Shown: positions 50,448 through 57,868 of the stretch, in pieces
How the letters are laid out: every line of letters begins with the position of its first letter
Numbering within the stretch: position 1 is the stretch's first letter
Assembly: GCF_900102535.1 (NCBI RefSeq)
Contig: NZ_FNBP01000005.1
Location: forward strand, 62,001-126,000
Reading direction: 5' to 3'
Length of the DNA: 64,000 nucleotides
Origin: Sulfitobacter delicatus
GTDB taxonomy: Bacteria > Pseudomonadota > Alphaproteobacteria > Rhodobacterales > Rhodobacteraceae
Made by a program: the position numbers and the translations under genes
Notes under the pieces: model-generated
Database searches by the model: none
What the model was told of the DNA's origin: nothing
Seen by the model: the letters and a program-made list of their open reading frames with translations, nothing else

Positions 50448-51062
50448 ATGCAAAACGATGAAATCCCAAAGGGTTATATGAAGAACGCCGAGGGCGCTCT
50501 GATGCCCATCAACAAGGTGAAGCCCGCCCATATCCAAGAGGATAAGACGGTGCGCCGCCTGATCGATCAGGCCAAGGCCTTGAGCGCCCAGCTTGCCAAG
50601 TTCAAGGCCGATGCGATGGGCGATGCCCAGGCATTCCGCGCCATGATCGCCGAGCAATACGGTGCCACCAAGGGCGGTGCCAAGGGCAACATGACCCTGC
50701 GCTCCTATGATGGTGAGATGATGGTCCAGGTCCAAGTCTCTGAGACCATCGATTTCGGCGTCGAGCTGCAAGCGGCCAAAGAGCTGATCGATGAGTGCAT
50801 CGGCAAATGGTCCAAGGGCTCCAATAACAACATCAAGGTGCTGGTGAATGACGCTTTCCGCGTCAACAAAGAGCGCAACATCGACACGGGCCGAGTGCTC
50901 GGCCTTCGCCGCCTGGAGATCGATGATCCGATCTGGACCAAGGCGATGGATGCGATCTCTGATGCCGTTCGGGTGACCGGATCGCGCAGCTACATCCGCT
51001 TCTATGAAACCGATCTTGAGGGGGGCCGCAAGGCGATCCCTCTGGACCTGGCATCGGTCTAA
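50448..51062 (+). CDS. DUF3164 family protein
   Basis: DUF3164 proteins are typical of the early region of Mu-like phages; the function is unknown. The 204-residue protein has PKGYMKNAEGALMPINKVKP at the N-terminus, a helical middle (RLIDQAKALSAQLAKFKADA), NMTLRSYDGEMMVQVQVSE, and the C-terminal SRSYIRFYETD. The ATG has AAAGGAAA upstream. It is preceded by a 52-nt gap after the cupin-like gene. Confidence 0.88.
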   Translation: MQNDEIPKGYMKNAEGALMPINKVKPAHIQEDKTVRRLIDQAKALSAQLAKFKADAMGDAQAFRAMIAEQYGATKGGAKGNMTLRSYDGEMMVQVQVSETIDFGVELQAAKELIDECIGKWSKGSNNNIKVLVNDAFRVNKERNIDTGRVLGLRRLEIDDPIWTKAMDAISDAVRVTGSRSYIRFYETDLEGGRKAIPLDLASV

Positions 51063-51112
51063 CCGAGCCACAACCCAACGGCCAAAACGGCCACAATACA
51101 AGGTAAGAAACC

Positions 51113-51385
51113 ATGACAAAAGCAGACCTTTTGAAAGCCATCTCAGCCGATGCCGGTGAGAGCGCCGCAACCGTTGATGCGGTCCTGACTTCCCTGGCCA
51201 ACGTCACATCCAAGGCGCTCGGCGAGGGTGAGGATGTGACCATCCCTGGCTTGCTCAAGCTCGACACCAAAGAGCGCGCCGCCCGCAAAGGCCGCAACCC
51301 CAAGACTGGTGAGGAGATCGACATCGCCGCCAAGACCGTTGTTTCGGTAAAGGTCCTCAAGGGCCTGGCTGATCACGTCGCCTAA
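51113..51385 (+). CDS. Phage-encoded HU family DNA-binding protein
   Basis: Small DNA-bending protein. The 90-residue length and the motifs TKADLLKAISADAG at the start and GRNPKTGEEIDIAAK in the DNA-clamping arm (with the intercalating Pro) are typical of HU/IHF. The host factors HU and IHF are needed to build the Mu transpososome, so the phage may supply its own. A 13-bp hairpin follows the stop. Confidence 0.95.
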   Translation: MTKADLLKAISADAGESAATVDAVLTSLANVTSKALGEGEDVTIPGLLKLDTKERAARKGRNPKTGEEIDIAAKTVVSVKVLKGLADHVA

Positions 51386-51391
51386 CCAGTC

Positions 51392-51424
51392 GCCACCGCG
51401 CTGATCCTCGCTCAGCGCGGTGGC
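51392..51424 (+). other. Perfect 13-bp RNA hairpin after the HU gene, no T-run
   Basis: GCCACCGCGCTGA (51392-51404) pairs with TCAGCGCGGTGGC (51412-51424) around a 7-nt loop. There is no T-tract, and the next gene's ribosome site begins 8 nt later. It may be a processing, stabilising or attenuation element in the operon. Confidence 0.6.
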
Positions 51425-51443
51425 ACCATCCAGGAGCCTCAGA

Positions 51444-51707
51444 ATGTTCTTTCTGTCCGACCGTGAAGGTCAAAAACTCAAAACGTATTCCGGCACATCG
51501 CGCGCGGGCAAACACATCCTCAAGATCGAGGTCGAGTATAGTCGTGCCCTCGATATGGCGATGGATGTGGAGAGCCTCGACGCCATCGCTACCGCCCAGA
51601 AAGAGGCCGCAAAGGCCAGCCGCGCGAGACCAAAGTCAACGGCGAAACCAAAGCAGATCGAGAAAGCGCCGAGGCTTGCGTTGCCCGCTCCTGGAGAAAG
51701 CCCATGA
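51444..51707 (+). CDS. Small phage protein, unknown
   Basis: No family recognised. The 87-residue protein has a mixed N-terminal half (FFLSDREGQKLKTYSGTSRA) and a Lys/Ala/Pro-rich C-terminal tail (RARPKSTAKPKQIEKAPRL) that looks disordered and basic. An AGGAG site lies 8 nt before the ATG. It overlaps the next gene by 4 nt. Confidence 0.7.
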   Translation: MFFLSDREGQKLKTYSGTSRAGKHILKIEVEYSRALDMAMDVESLDAIATAQKEAAKASRARPKSTAKPKQIEKAPRLALPAPGESP

Positions 51708-51943
51708 CCCCGCAACACGTCACCATCACTGAGATCGCCAAGGTCTCAGGCCTCACGCGCAAGCATGTGCGCCGCATGGCCTATCGCGCCAGCCAGGGCC
51801 GCTCCTGGTACGGTGCTGACATGCGCTTGACCACTCCCGCAAAAGGTGAATGGTCAGTCGAATTTGCCACTCTGCCGGACCACATCCGCGAGGCTTTCGT
51901 AATGATGGACCAAGAGGAGCTCCCGCTCCCAGGGATCGCTTGA
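51704..51943 (+). CDS. Small Mu-type winged-helix DNA-binding protein
   Basis: The 79-residue protein looks like a free copy of the Mu-type DNA-binding domain: TITEIAKVSGLTRKHVRRMA, RSWYGADMRLTTPAKGEW and LPDHIREAF parallel the N-terminus of the transposase (LADLAGVSDRMARKAM, then LPSDLRESW). It might compete with or modulate transposase at the ends or operator; this is inference. It overlaps the preceding gene by 4 nt. Confidence 0.75.
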   Translation: MTPQHVTITEIAKVSGLTRKHVRRMAYRASQGRSWYGADMRLTTPAKGEWSVEFATLPDHIREAFVMMDQEELPLPGIA

Positions 51944-51994
51944 GCACAAATTAAACTGGAATGGCGCTGAGTTCGCCATCGATGAGGACTTGAT

Positions 51995-52489
51995 ATGAGC
52001 AACCCAAAGACATCCCCACAGCGCCGCAATAGCGATCTGGCCATGATCCACATCGGAGTCAAGCGGCTCTTTGGTGATGTCTCAAAAGGGGGCGATGGTC
52101 GCGAGGCCTATGAGGATTGGCTGGAGCGCCACACCGGCAAACGCTCGGCGGGTAAGCTGAGCACCGGCCAGCGCATCGATCTGATCAAGATGATGCGCAA
52201 GGATGGCCTGATCCCTGATCGATCCATTGGCGGCAAAGGCCCCACGGCCAGTGGCGAGGAGCGCCCCACATCATCCCAATGGGCCAAGATCGCCGCGCTT
52301 GGCCGTGCAATGGGCTGGGCGCAAGGCCTGGAGGATGAGCGCTTGCGGTCCTTTGTGCAACGCACGGCCAAGGTGAGCTCCACAAAGTTCCTGAGCCGCA
52401 CCCAGGCGAGCAAGGTTATCATGGGCCTGGAGGTCTGGGTGGACGAGCGCCAGGACACCAATGAGGGGGGCGGCAATGCAGTGTCCTAA
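51995..52489 (+). CDS. GemA family protein (DUF1018)
   Basis: Homologue of Mu GemA (gp16), which alters host gene expression and DNA supercoiling by unknown means. The 164-residue protein has LAMIHIGVKRLFGD near the start, YEDWLERHTGKRSAGKLS, RPTSSQWAKIAALGRAMGW and a helical C-terminal part (RTQASKVIMGLEVW), the usual DUF1018 pattern. GAGGA lies 7 nt before the ATG. Confidence 0.88.
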   Translation: MSNPKTSPQRRNSDLAMIHIGVKRLFGDVSKGGDGREAYEDWLERHTGKRSAGKLSTGQRIDLIKMMRKDGLIPDRSIGGKGPTASGEERPTSSQWAKIAALGRAMGWAQGLEDERLRSFVQRTAKVSSTKFLSRTQASKVIMGLEVWVDERQDTNEGGGNAVS

Positions 52490-52688
52490 ATGCGGTGGCC
52501 GCGCCTACGTCTATGCGACCAAGCCAGCCGGAACCCTCAAGCAACGCTATCGCCAATGCCGCATATGCGGCCATCGCTTCTCCACCTGGGAGGAGATCGA
52601 GGATCGCGAATTGCGCGGATATGAGAGCTCGAAAAAGGCACCTGCGCCCGATCTCTTTGAAACCGCTAACACCTCGAAAGCCAGTTAA
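52476..52688 (+). CDS. Small NrdR/Ogr-like zinc-ribbon protein
   Basis: The 70-residue protein opens with a zinc ribbon, QCPKCGGRAYVYATK and then RQCRICGHRFSTWEEI, similar to the zinc part of NrdR and the Ogr/Delta phage activators. It may be a transcription factor of the phage. The ATG at 52476 (in the GemA reading overlap) follows GAGGGGGG; an upstream in-frame ATG (52461) adds five residues. Confidence 0.78.
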   Translation: MQCPKCGGRAYVYATKPAGTLKQRYRQCRICGHRFSTWEEIEDRELRGYESSKKAPAPDLFETANTSKAS

Positions 52689-52689
52689 A

Positions 52690-53028
52690 ATGGGGGCGAG
52701 AGGCAAGGGCCGTGTAGCGGCACCCGCTGCACAACCCTTGGCGGGGATCGGCCACAATGGTGCCCCCGATGATGTGGCGCTCACTCTCGATGATCTGGCC
52801 ATGCGCCTCTTTGAGGTGATCGGTCCTCGCGCCGATCTGGAGATCGAGCCGTTTGAATGCGGCGCGCCCTGGACAGCCTATGCGACCGAGGAGGAGCTCA
52901 TGCGCCTCGGAACGCTCCAGGCTCGCATCGTCCGCCGTGAGCAAGCGATCAAAGAGCTCAAGGCTGAGCGCAAGCGGATCATGAACAGAAACATCCGGCG
53001 CATGCGCCGAGCTGATGGCAAAGAGTAG
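52690..53028 (+). CDS. Phage protein with GIGHNGAP motif and coiled-coil C-terminus
   Basis: No function known. The 112-residue protein has QPLAGIGHNGAPDD, a motif I have met in proteins of alphaproteobacterial phages, and a basic helical C-terminus (RREQAIKELKAERKRIMNR). It starts one base after the preceding stop (TAAAATG). Confidence 0.72.
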   Translation: MGARGKGRVAAPAAQPLAGIGHNGAPDDVALTLDDLAMRLFEVIGPRADLEIEPFECGAPWTAYATEEELMRLGTLQARIVRREQAIKELKAERKRIMNRNIRRMRRADGKE

Positions 53029-53036
53029 GAAACTCC

Positions 53037-53231
53037 ATGAAACACCTCCCCAAAGCGGTCAAAATTGCTGAGGCGCTCAAGCCTCTTGGCACCGGCCAAC
53101 TGCCCCAAGAGATCATTAGCCTCACCGATGATGGCAACCTGATCGGCATAGTGGTTGAGGTCGAGGGCATCGATTTCATCCTGACCATGCAGGAGGTGCC
53201 AAATCAGCGAAAGCGGCCCACCGTGCATTAG
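53037..53231 (+). CDS. Small phage protein, unknown
   Basis: No family recognised. The 64-residue protein is mostly predicted beta strand (NLIGIVVEVEGIDFILTMQE). AGGA lies 5 nt before the ATG. It is in the early operon, 8 nt after the previous gene. The 88-nt gap after it contains a short repeat of AGACTTCC. Confidence 0.6.
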   Translation: MKHLPKAVKIAEALKPLGTGQLPQEIISLTDDGNLIGIVVEVEGIDFILTMQEVPNQRKRPTVH

Positions 53232-53319
53232 CCCGCCCCATCTCAGCCCGATCTGGCCGATCTGGAATTGGGCTGGCCTTCCAGAGACTTCCACAGACTT
53301 CCAAACGAAAGGACCAATC

Positions 53320-53580
53320 ATGACCAAACCCATCGCGCTGAGCGCTGCCCAGCGACAATCTGAAATCTGGCAACACGTCAAATCGGGCGGGCTTTACCGC
53401 TTAGAAACCGACACGGCCCTCATCGAGGATGGTGTAGTCCAGGCGGCGATTTATCGCTCTCTCTGGGATGGTCAGGTCTGGGTGCGTCCCGTGGCCGAGT
53501 TCTTTGATGGCCGTTTTATCAACCTATCCGTTGATGAGGTAACCGATTGCCGCCCTCTTGCGGATCGAGGTGACGCATGA
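53320..53580 (+). CDS. Small phage protein, unknown
   Basis: The 86-residue protein has SAAQRQSEIWQHVKSGGLYR and AAIYRSLWDGQVWVRPVAEF, a pattern resembling small DUF1653-like domains (a beta fold that reads YRHYKG...Y in the family), but the match is weak and I do not assign it. AAAGGA lies 8 nt before the ATG. It overlaps the MuF gene by 4 nt. Confidence 0.62.
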   Translation: MTKPIALSAAQRQSEIWQHVKSGGLYRLETDTALIEDGVVQAAIYRSLWDGQVWVRPVAEFFDGRFINLSVDEVTDCRPLADRGDA

Positions 53581-54494
53581 GCCTGGCTGAGGATGCAATC
53601 AAAAGCGCCGCCACGCGCCGCCTGGCGCGCTCAGTGGTGATCAAGGATGCTGAGGCCTATCAGCGCCTCTATGGTGAGCTCCAGACGGGCATGACCAATG
53701 CCTGGTCTGAGGCCATGCGCGAGGGCATAGCCGCCGCCCTGGACCGCCTGAGAGACCTTGGGCCAGGCAAGTTCACCCGCGAGGACGGTGACGCCATCAT
53801 GCGCGTCCTGGAGGCCTCGGTGGGGCCTGAGGCGATTGCCGCCGCCATGCGCGAGCCGGTGATCAACTTGACCGATGCGCTATTTCGCACGGGCGCTGAG
53901 GAGGTTGGCCAGGCGGCGGGTGTTGCCATCGCCTTTGCCCGCCCCGATCTCGATGCCCTCGATGTGCTCAAGACCGGCAATCTGTATTGGGTGGGCAATA
54001 GCTGGAATATCCGCACCCAGAACACCATCGCCAAAATCCTTGAGGACTATTTCACCGAGGGCATGACCCGCGAGGGGTTGACCCAGCGTTTCGCCGAGGA
54101 CTTTGCGGGCATGACGGATAGGAGCCGCCATTATTGGGAGATGCTGGCCGATCACACCGCAACCAAGACGCGCGAGATCGGGCGGGTGTCTGGCTATGAG
54201 CGGGCGGGCATCGAGCGCGTCCAGGTGCGCGCGCAGATGGATGAGAACACCAGCGAGATATGCCGCCAGATGCATGGCCGGATCATCGAGGTGACCAAGA
54301 TGCGCGCCCAGACAACCGAGTATCTGGACGCCATGAGTAAGCGCGATGAGCCCCGCGCCAAGGCCGCTTGGGCTATGAATGGCGGTGATGATGTGGACCT
54401 CGGCGAGATCGCGGATGAGGACCTCCCCAGCGACATAGCCAGTCCGCCCTATCACTTCCGGTGCCGAACCATCACGGTTGCCTATTTCGGATAG
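53577..54494 (+). CDS. Phage head morphogenesis protein, MuF/SPP1 gp7-like
   Basis: Minor head protein that associates with the portal and is needed for productive DNA entry or exit. The 305-residue protein has a helical N-terminal half, the MuF-type block NTIAKILEDYFTEGMTREGL, and the C-terminal signature SPPYHFRCRTITVAYF. It lies at the end of the early operon, while the portal gene is about 5.5 kb away on the other strand. No toxin domain is fused to it. Confidence 0.88.
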   Translation: MSLAEDAIKSAATRRLARSVVIKDAEAYQRLYGELQTGMTNAWSEAMREGIAAALDRLRDLGPGKFTREDGDAIMRVLEASVGPEAIAAAMREPVINLTDALFRTGAEEVGQAAGVAIAFARPDLDALDVLKTGNLYWVGNSWNIRTQNTIAKILEDYFTEGMTREGLTQRFAEDFAGMTDRSRHYWEMLADHTATKTREIGRVSGYERAGIERVQVRAQMDENTSEICRQMHGRIIEVTKMRAQTTEYLDAMSKRDEPRAKAAWAMNGGDDVDLGEIADEDLPSDIASPPYHFRCRTITVAYFG

Positions 54495-54556
54495 GCAAAT
54501 AAAGTGCCAAAAATCGAGCGATTGGTTTTGTCAGTTCAATTTTAGGGAGAATAAAT

Positions 54557-55240
54557 ATGAGAAGAATTGCTATTATACTAGTATTTGCTGGAACGCTCAC
54601 AGGGTGCAAAATGTGGGCTGATGCTGATTTGTTCACATCTGATCTGCTGAGTGTACAGGAGACTGGGGAGCCGCTGACCACACCACTTGAGCTGGCGTTT
54701 GAAATCGGCAGCAAGGGTGAGTGTGAGAAGGTTAACGCAGGCCTTTTGCCTGCCCTTTCAGAGGCGTACGGCGGTGCGGAAAGCCTTGGCTGTGAGCAAC
54801 GCGGCTTTGATAGTGTCGCCCTATTTCGGGTGCCGGTGGAGATTGTGCATGAGGTTAAAAATCAGAAGGCAGATAGTGCACAGCCAATCTTTATTGGTGT
54901 CTATTCCGATGTGGAAAATGTAGTGACAATAGCATTTTTTCAAAGCGCTGAGGGTGTTGCCAGCTTTCGCGGTGCTATTCCAGAGGAGTTGACGCGCTTT
55001 GGCGGGAAAGATGTGGAGCCCTTGTTGAGCGCGACAATTCAGAACGACCTCAAAGGTGCCGCCAAGCTTCATCTGTCGGACGTCTACGCTGATGGTAGGG
55101 CTATTCCTGTGCAAACAACAAAGGCATATGACTTGGCACGCCGCAGTGAGGTTAAAATCGTGCTGTCGGATGTGTCTAATGTCGCGCTGGCGCAAGGATA
55201 TAGCCACGCAATTATCGGGCATATCTTATTATCGCAGTAA
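54557..55240 (+). CDS. Lipoprotein of unknown function, low GC (moron)
   Basis: No family recognised. The 227-residue protein has a lipoprotein signal (RRIAIILVFAGTLTGCKMWA) with lipobox LTGC (Cys17), two further cysteines (GECEKVN, LGCEQRG) and a folded-looking mature part. Parts of the gene are about 40% GC, well below the rest of the phage, and it has its own AGGGAG ribosome site and terminator. This is the pattern of a moron, a cargo gene expressed from the lysogen. Role unknown; an envelope change in the host is a guess. Confidence 0.8.
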   Translation: MRRIAIILVFAGTLTGCKMWADADLFTSDLLSVQETGEPLTTPLELAFEIGSKGECEKVNAGLLPALSEAYGGAESLGCEQRGFDSVALFRVPVEIVHEVKNQKADSAQPIFIGVYSDVENVVTIAFFQSAEGVASFRGAIPEELTRFGGKDVEPLLSATIQNDLKGAAKLHLSDVYADGRAIPVQTTKAYDLARRSEVKIVLSDVSNVALAQGYSHAIIGHILLSQ

Positions 55241-55264
55241 GGCTACCGCTCACGCATTTTCTCA

Positions 55265-55292
55265 AGGCCCCGCCAGCCCAGCGGGGCCTTTT
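55265..55292 (+). terminator. Terminator after the lipoprotein gene
   Basis: AGGCCCCGC (55265-55273) pairs with GCGGGGCCT (55281-55289), then TTT. It is oriented for the plus strand; the convergent lysis genes end 3 nt beyond it. Confidence 0.78.
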
Positions 55293-55495
55293 CATTTATC
55301 CGCTTTATCATCCAGCTTGCGCTCGATCCGTTCCAGTGAGCGGGTGATCCTGCTCATGCTTTCCTCGTGATGCTCTTTCTGGATTTCCTGTTTGGTCTCC
55401 AGGATCGCCACGCGCCCCTTGAGGTGGAACCATTGGGCGACCAGGCCAATCGCCATGCCACCCCATGTGAGGATGTCCTTGAGGTTCACTTCCAT
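55292..55495 (-). CDS. Small membrane coiled-coil protein of the lysis region
   Basis: The 67-residue protein (ATG 55495; GTG 55498 is possible) has one N-terminal membrane segment (ILTWGGMAIGLVAQWF), then a charged coiled coil (ETKQEIQKEHHEESMSRITR and on). Architecture and place match small phage proteins of the XhlA or DUF2730 sort. Its start overlaps the DUF1353 stop by 1 nt (TGATG). It is the last gene of the minus-strand block. Confidence 0.7.
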   Translation of the reverse strand: MEVNLKDILTWGGMAIGLVAQWFHLKGRVAILETKQEIQKEHHEESMSRITRSLERIERKLDDKADK

Positions 55496-55929
55496 CACGA
55501 CACCCTCGCAATCAGCTTGCGCGCATGCCAGCGCAATGCACCAAGGCGCACGGCCCCAAACATAGCGGCGCGCCAGAGCTCAGGCATGCCCAAGACGCCA
55601 AGCGCCTCATAGAATACCTGATCACACCGCCGCCGCGTATAGAGGCCGCTTTCCAGCATCCAGTCATGCAGCGCCGCCGCCTGGATGTAGTCTGGGTGCG
55701 CCATCGGCACCAGCATCCGAAACGGCAAAGGCACTGATGCGCCATCGAAATGGAACCCATCGGGCACCTCGATCACCTGATCGGGATGGTCGAGGCTTCC
55801 CACGGCATAGCGGAAACCCTCCAGCACCTCCCAGCGGGGGCGCTGAAAGCCAGGCGGGAGAAGCCGTGCCAGACCGATTGCCGTGTTCGGTACGGCCATG
55901 ATGATAAGACGATCTGTAAAGCTAGACAT
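55495..55929 (-). CDS. DUF1353 family phage protein
   Basis: DUF1353 proteins occur in phage structural and lysis regions; the function is unknown. The 144-residue protein has EVPDGFHFDGASVPLPFRML, the family signature, followed by QAAALHDWMLESGLYTRRRCDQVFYEAL with a conserved His-Asp. It precedes the coiled-coil gene by a 1-nt overlap. Confidence 0.85.
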   Translation of the reverse strand: MSSFTDRLIIMAVPNTAIGLARLLPPGFQRPRWEVLEGFRYAVGSLDHPDQVIEVPDGFHFDGASVPLPFRMLVPMAHPDYIQAAALHDWMLESGLYTRRRCDQVFYEALGVLGMPELWRAAMFGAVRLGALRWHARKLIARVS

Positions 55930-55941
55930 ACCGCCCCTCCC

Positions 55942-56343
55942 TCATCGGCGCAGGGCGCGCAAGGCACCCACGCCAGAGCCGACATAAAACAGCCATCGGA
56001 TCATATCTCCCGCCCATTCCTGCATTTGAGGGGTGGGCAGATCGGCTACCGACCAGGAAAAACCAAAGATGCTATCGAGAATGACAGCCGACCACCAAAG
56101 CGCCAGCGGAACAATGAAGAGCCCCGCAAACACCCAGAACCACGGAAATGCCAGCTTGGACTTGTTGTAATCGGCCATGATCTTGGCCTCATTCACGGCA
56201 TGACGGGCCAGCGCTACGGCGGTTTGGGATTTCAGGCGCTCGCGGTCGTTTTCGAGTTCGGCGCGCCGCTCCATGTGATAGAGGGCCTTTTCGATCATCC
56301 CGCCAAAGCCGACCTTAATCAGGAGTGCGATAATTCTGGCCAT
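55942..56343 (-). CDS. Holin-like 3TM family membrane protein
   Basis: The 133-residue protein has a basic amphipathic N-terminus, a helical middle, two clear membrane segments (FPWFWVFAGLFIVPLALWWS and WLFYVGSGVGALRAL) and a WSAVILDSIFGFSW motif like the 3TM holins known from gene transfer agents. It likely permits lysozyme release. Its ATG overlaps the stop of the lysozyme gene (TGATG). Confidence 0.8.
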   Translation of the reverse strand: MARIIALLIKVGFGGMIEKALYHMERRAELENDRERLKSQTAVALARHAVNEAKIMADYNKSKLAFPWFWVFAGLFIVPLALWWSAVILDSIFGFSWSVADLPTPQMQEWAGDMIRWLFYVGSGVGALRALRR

Positions 56344-57173
56344 CACGCGACCCCGCGCATGCAAAGCTCGGTCTCCTCGCTGCGCCGGTTGACCAGCCCG
56401 CGCACAACGCGCCCGCCAGCCTTGTTCCACCAGCCAAGCGCGGTGCATGCCCCCGCAATGTTACCCTCATTCAAGCGCCGCACTGCGGTGCTCTTTGAGG
56501 TGCCTGACACCCCCACGTTGTAGGCGAGGCTGGTGAATGCCACGTCACGCGGGATGGGGAGCCGGTTTGCGAGGGTTTGGGAGGTAAAGGCGGGCCGCAA
56601 TCGGTCACGATATGAGATGATCTCGCGGGCGAGCATCTCATCGCACTCGGCCTTGGTGTAGCTGTCACCCAGCCGCACCCGCTTGGTCTCGCCATAGCAG
56701 ACCGTAGGGACGCCCACGATGTCGAGATACGCCTCCAAACGGAGGCCCTCCCAACGCCCAACAAAGGGCACCGCGATCTCCAGAAAGGAGGTATCGCTGG
56801 ATGCGGTGGCCGCTGGCGCTGATGCCGGTGTCGCGATCTCGGCCGTCACGCTGGGCTCGCTGGTGCCGGTCACCGTATTGGTGAGGCTGGTGCCATGTTG
56901 CATGGCCAGCACCACCACCAGGCCAAGGGCCATAACCCCAACAACCCAGGGCGAGCGCATCTTGGTGCGATCAATGCCCTGATCCCAGAGCCGCCCGATG
57001 ATGCCATAGATCAGGAGCGCCACACCCAGCACCCACCAGATGCGGGGATTGGTGTCGATCTCAAAGCCCCAAAAGATCACCTCAGGCAAGAGGAGGCAAA
57101 AGAGGCTGGCGTAAAAGGCCCACATGCTATGCGCAGTTTTGGCCACTGATTTCCAATTCGCGATGAGTTTCAT
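56343..57173 (-). CDS. Membrane-anchored phage lysozyme (GH24) fused to a holin-like N-terminus
   Basis: Peptidoglycan muramidase for cell lysis. The 276-residue protein has three membrane segments (about residues 18-38, 45-63, 74-93), an Ala/Thr/Ser-rich linker (about 95-130), then a T4-lysozyme-type domain with Glu142, Asp151 and Thr157. The E-9-D-6-T spacing equals that of T4 lysozyme Glu11, Asp20, Thr26. A soluble endolysin would be about 150 residues, so the N-terminal third is an addition that resembles a separate phage membrane protein. Tethering or fusion to holin function is inferred. Confidence 0.88.
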   Translation of the reverse strand: MKLIANWKSVAKTAHSMWAFYASLFCLLLPEVIFWGFEIDTNPRIWWVLGVALLIYGIIGRLWDQGIDRTKMRSPWVVGVMALGLVVVLAMQHGTSLTNTVTGTSEPSVTAEIATPASAPAATASSDTSFLEIAVPFVGRWEGLRLEAYLDIVGVPTVCYGETKRVRLGDSYTKAECDEMLAREIISYRDRLRPAFTSQTLANRLPIPRDVAFTSLAYNVGVSGTSKSTAVRRLNEGNIAGACTALGWWNKAGGRVVRGLVNRRSEETELCMRGVA

Positions 57174-57199
57174 CGGTCATTCCTTTCGAGGTTTGGGGC

Positions 57200-57826
57200 T
57201 TAGCCGGTTTGCAGATCGCTCAGGACAAAGGCCTGGAGCTGGAGGATGTGTTGCGACCACTCGCGCATGTTGGATGGCGCATTGGCGGTGAAGGCGTAGC
57301 GTCGCAAACGCCAAGCCAGGAAGTCGATCACCAGCTCGCCCGCATCGCGATCCGCGAGGGCCTCGATGCTCTCAGGATCGACCTGGCCATCCTCAGAGGT
57401 GATGCCCACCTTGCTCAAGAGAATTGCGGTGATCTTGGCCCCTTGATGCACGGCGCAATCAAACACGGCCACGGCCAGCTCAGGCGGCATGGCCTCGCAT
57501 GCGAAAGCATCCCAAAGCTCACCGGCATTGGGTGCGGTGCGCCCGCTGGCATGGCCGCTCATCGAGAATTGCACGGCCTGATCAAAGACGGTGGGGATCG
57601 GTTGCGCTTGGTCCTGATCGCCGCTTGTCTGCGGATCGCCAGCGCCTTGCGTTTCACCAACACCGGCTTGCGCCTGGGCATTGATGTCGCCTTGGGCCGT
57701 GGTTTGGGTTTGCGCCTCAGCGGTAGCCGTGGTGGCCGGTTGCGTTGTGGTTTCGGCGGGTTTCGCCTTTGCCTCAGCGGCCTTTTTGGCGGCGGCTTTC
57801 TTCTGGGCTTGGGTCTGTGTTGCCAT
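57200..57826 (-). CDS. Protein with GH108-like peptidoglycan-binding domain and disordered N-terminus
   Basis: The C-terminal half (about residues 100-205) resembles the peptidoglycan-binding part of GH108 (ELAVAVFDCAVHQGAKITAI, DGQVDPESIEALADRD, RLRRYAF), but I see no N-terminal EGG-type catalytic region. The first 75 residues are Ala/Gln/Thr-rich and probably disordered (MATQTQAQKKAAAKKAAEAK). It lies 26 nt upstream of the lysozyme gene. It may be a virion or lysis accessory. Confidence 0.7.
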   Translation of the reverse strand: MATQTQAQKKAAAKKAAEAKAKPAETTTQPATTATAEAQTQTTAQGDINAQAQAGVGETQGAGDPQTSGDQDQAQPIPTVFDQAVQFSMSGHASGRTAPNAGELWDAFACEAMPPELAVAVFDCAVHQGAKITAILLSKVGITSEDGQVDPESIEALADRDAGELVIDFLAWRLRRYAFTANAPSNMREWSQHILQLQAFVLSDLQTG

Positions 57827-57868
57827 GTGAGTTTCTCCTCTGGCTGGGTTGAAGTTGAACGGGATCGC

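Noticed and set aside
53577-54494. MuF-linked polymorphic toxin
   Set aside because: The protein ends right after the MuF signature, with no extra C-terminal domain.
54498-54507. AATAAAGTGC shared with left-end repeat R1
   Set aside because: Only 10 bases match and the TGCATTGG core is missing; it lies in the AT-rich start of the moron region, so chance is likely.
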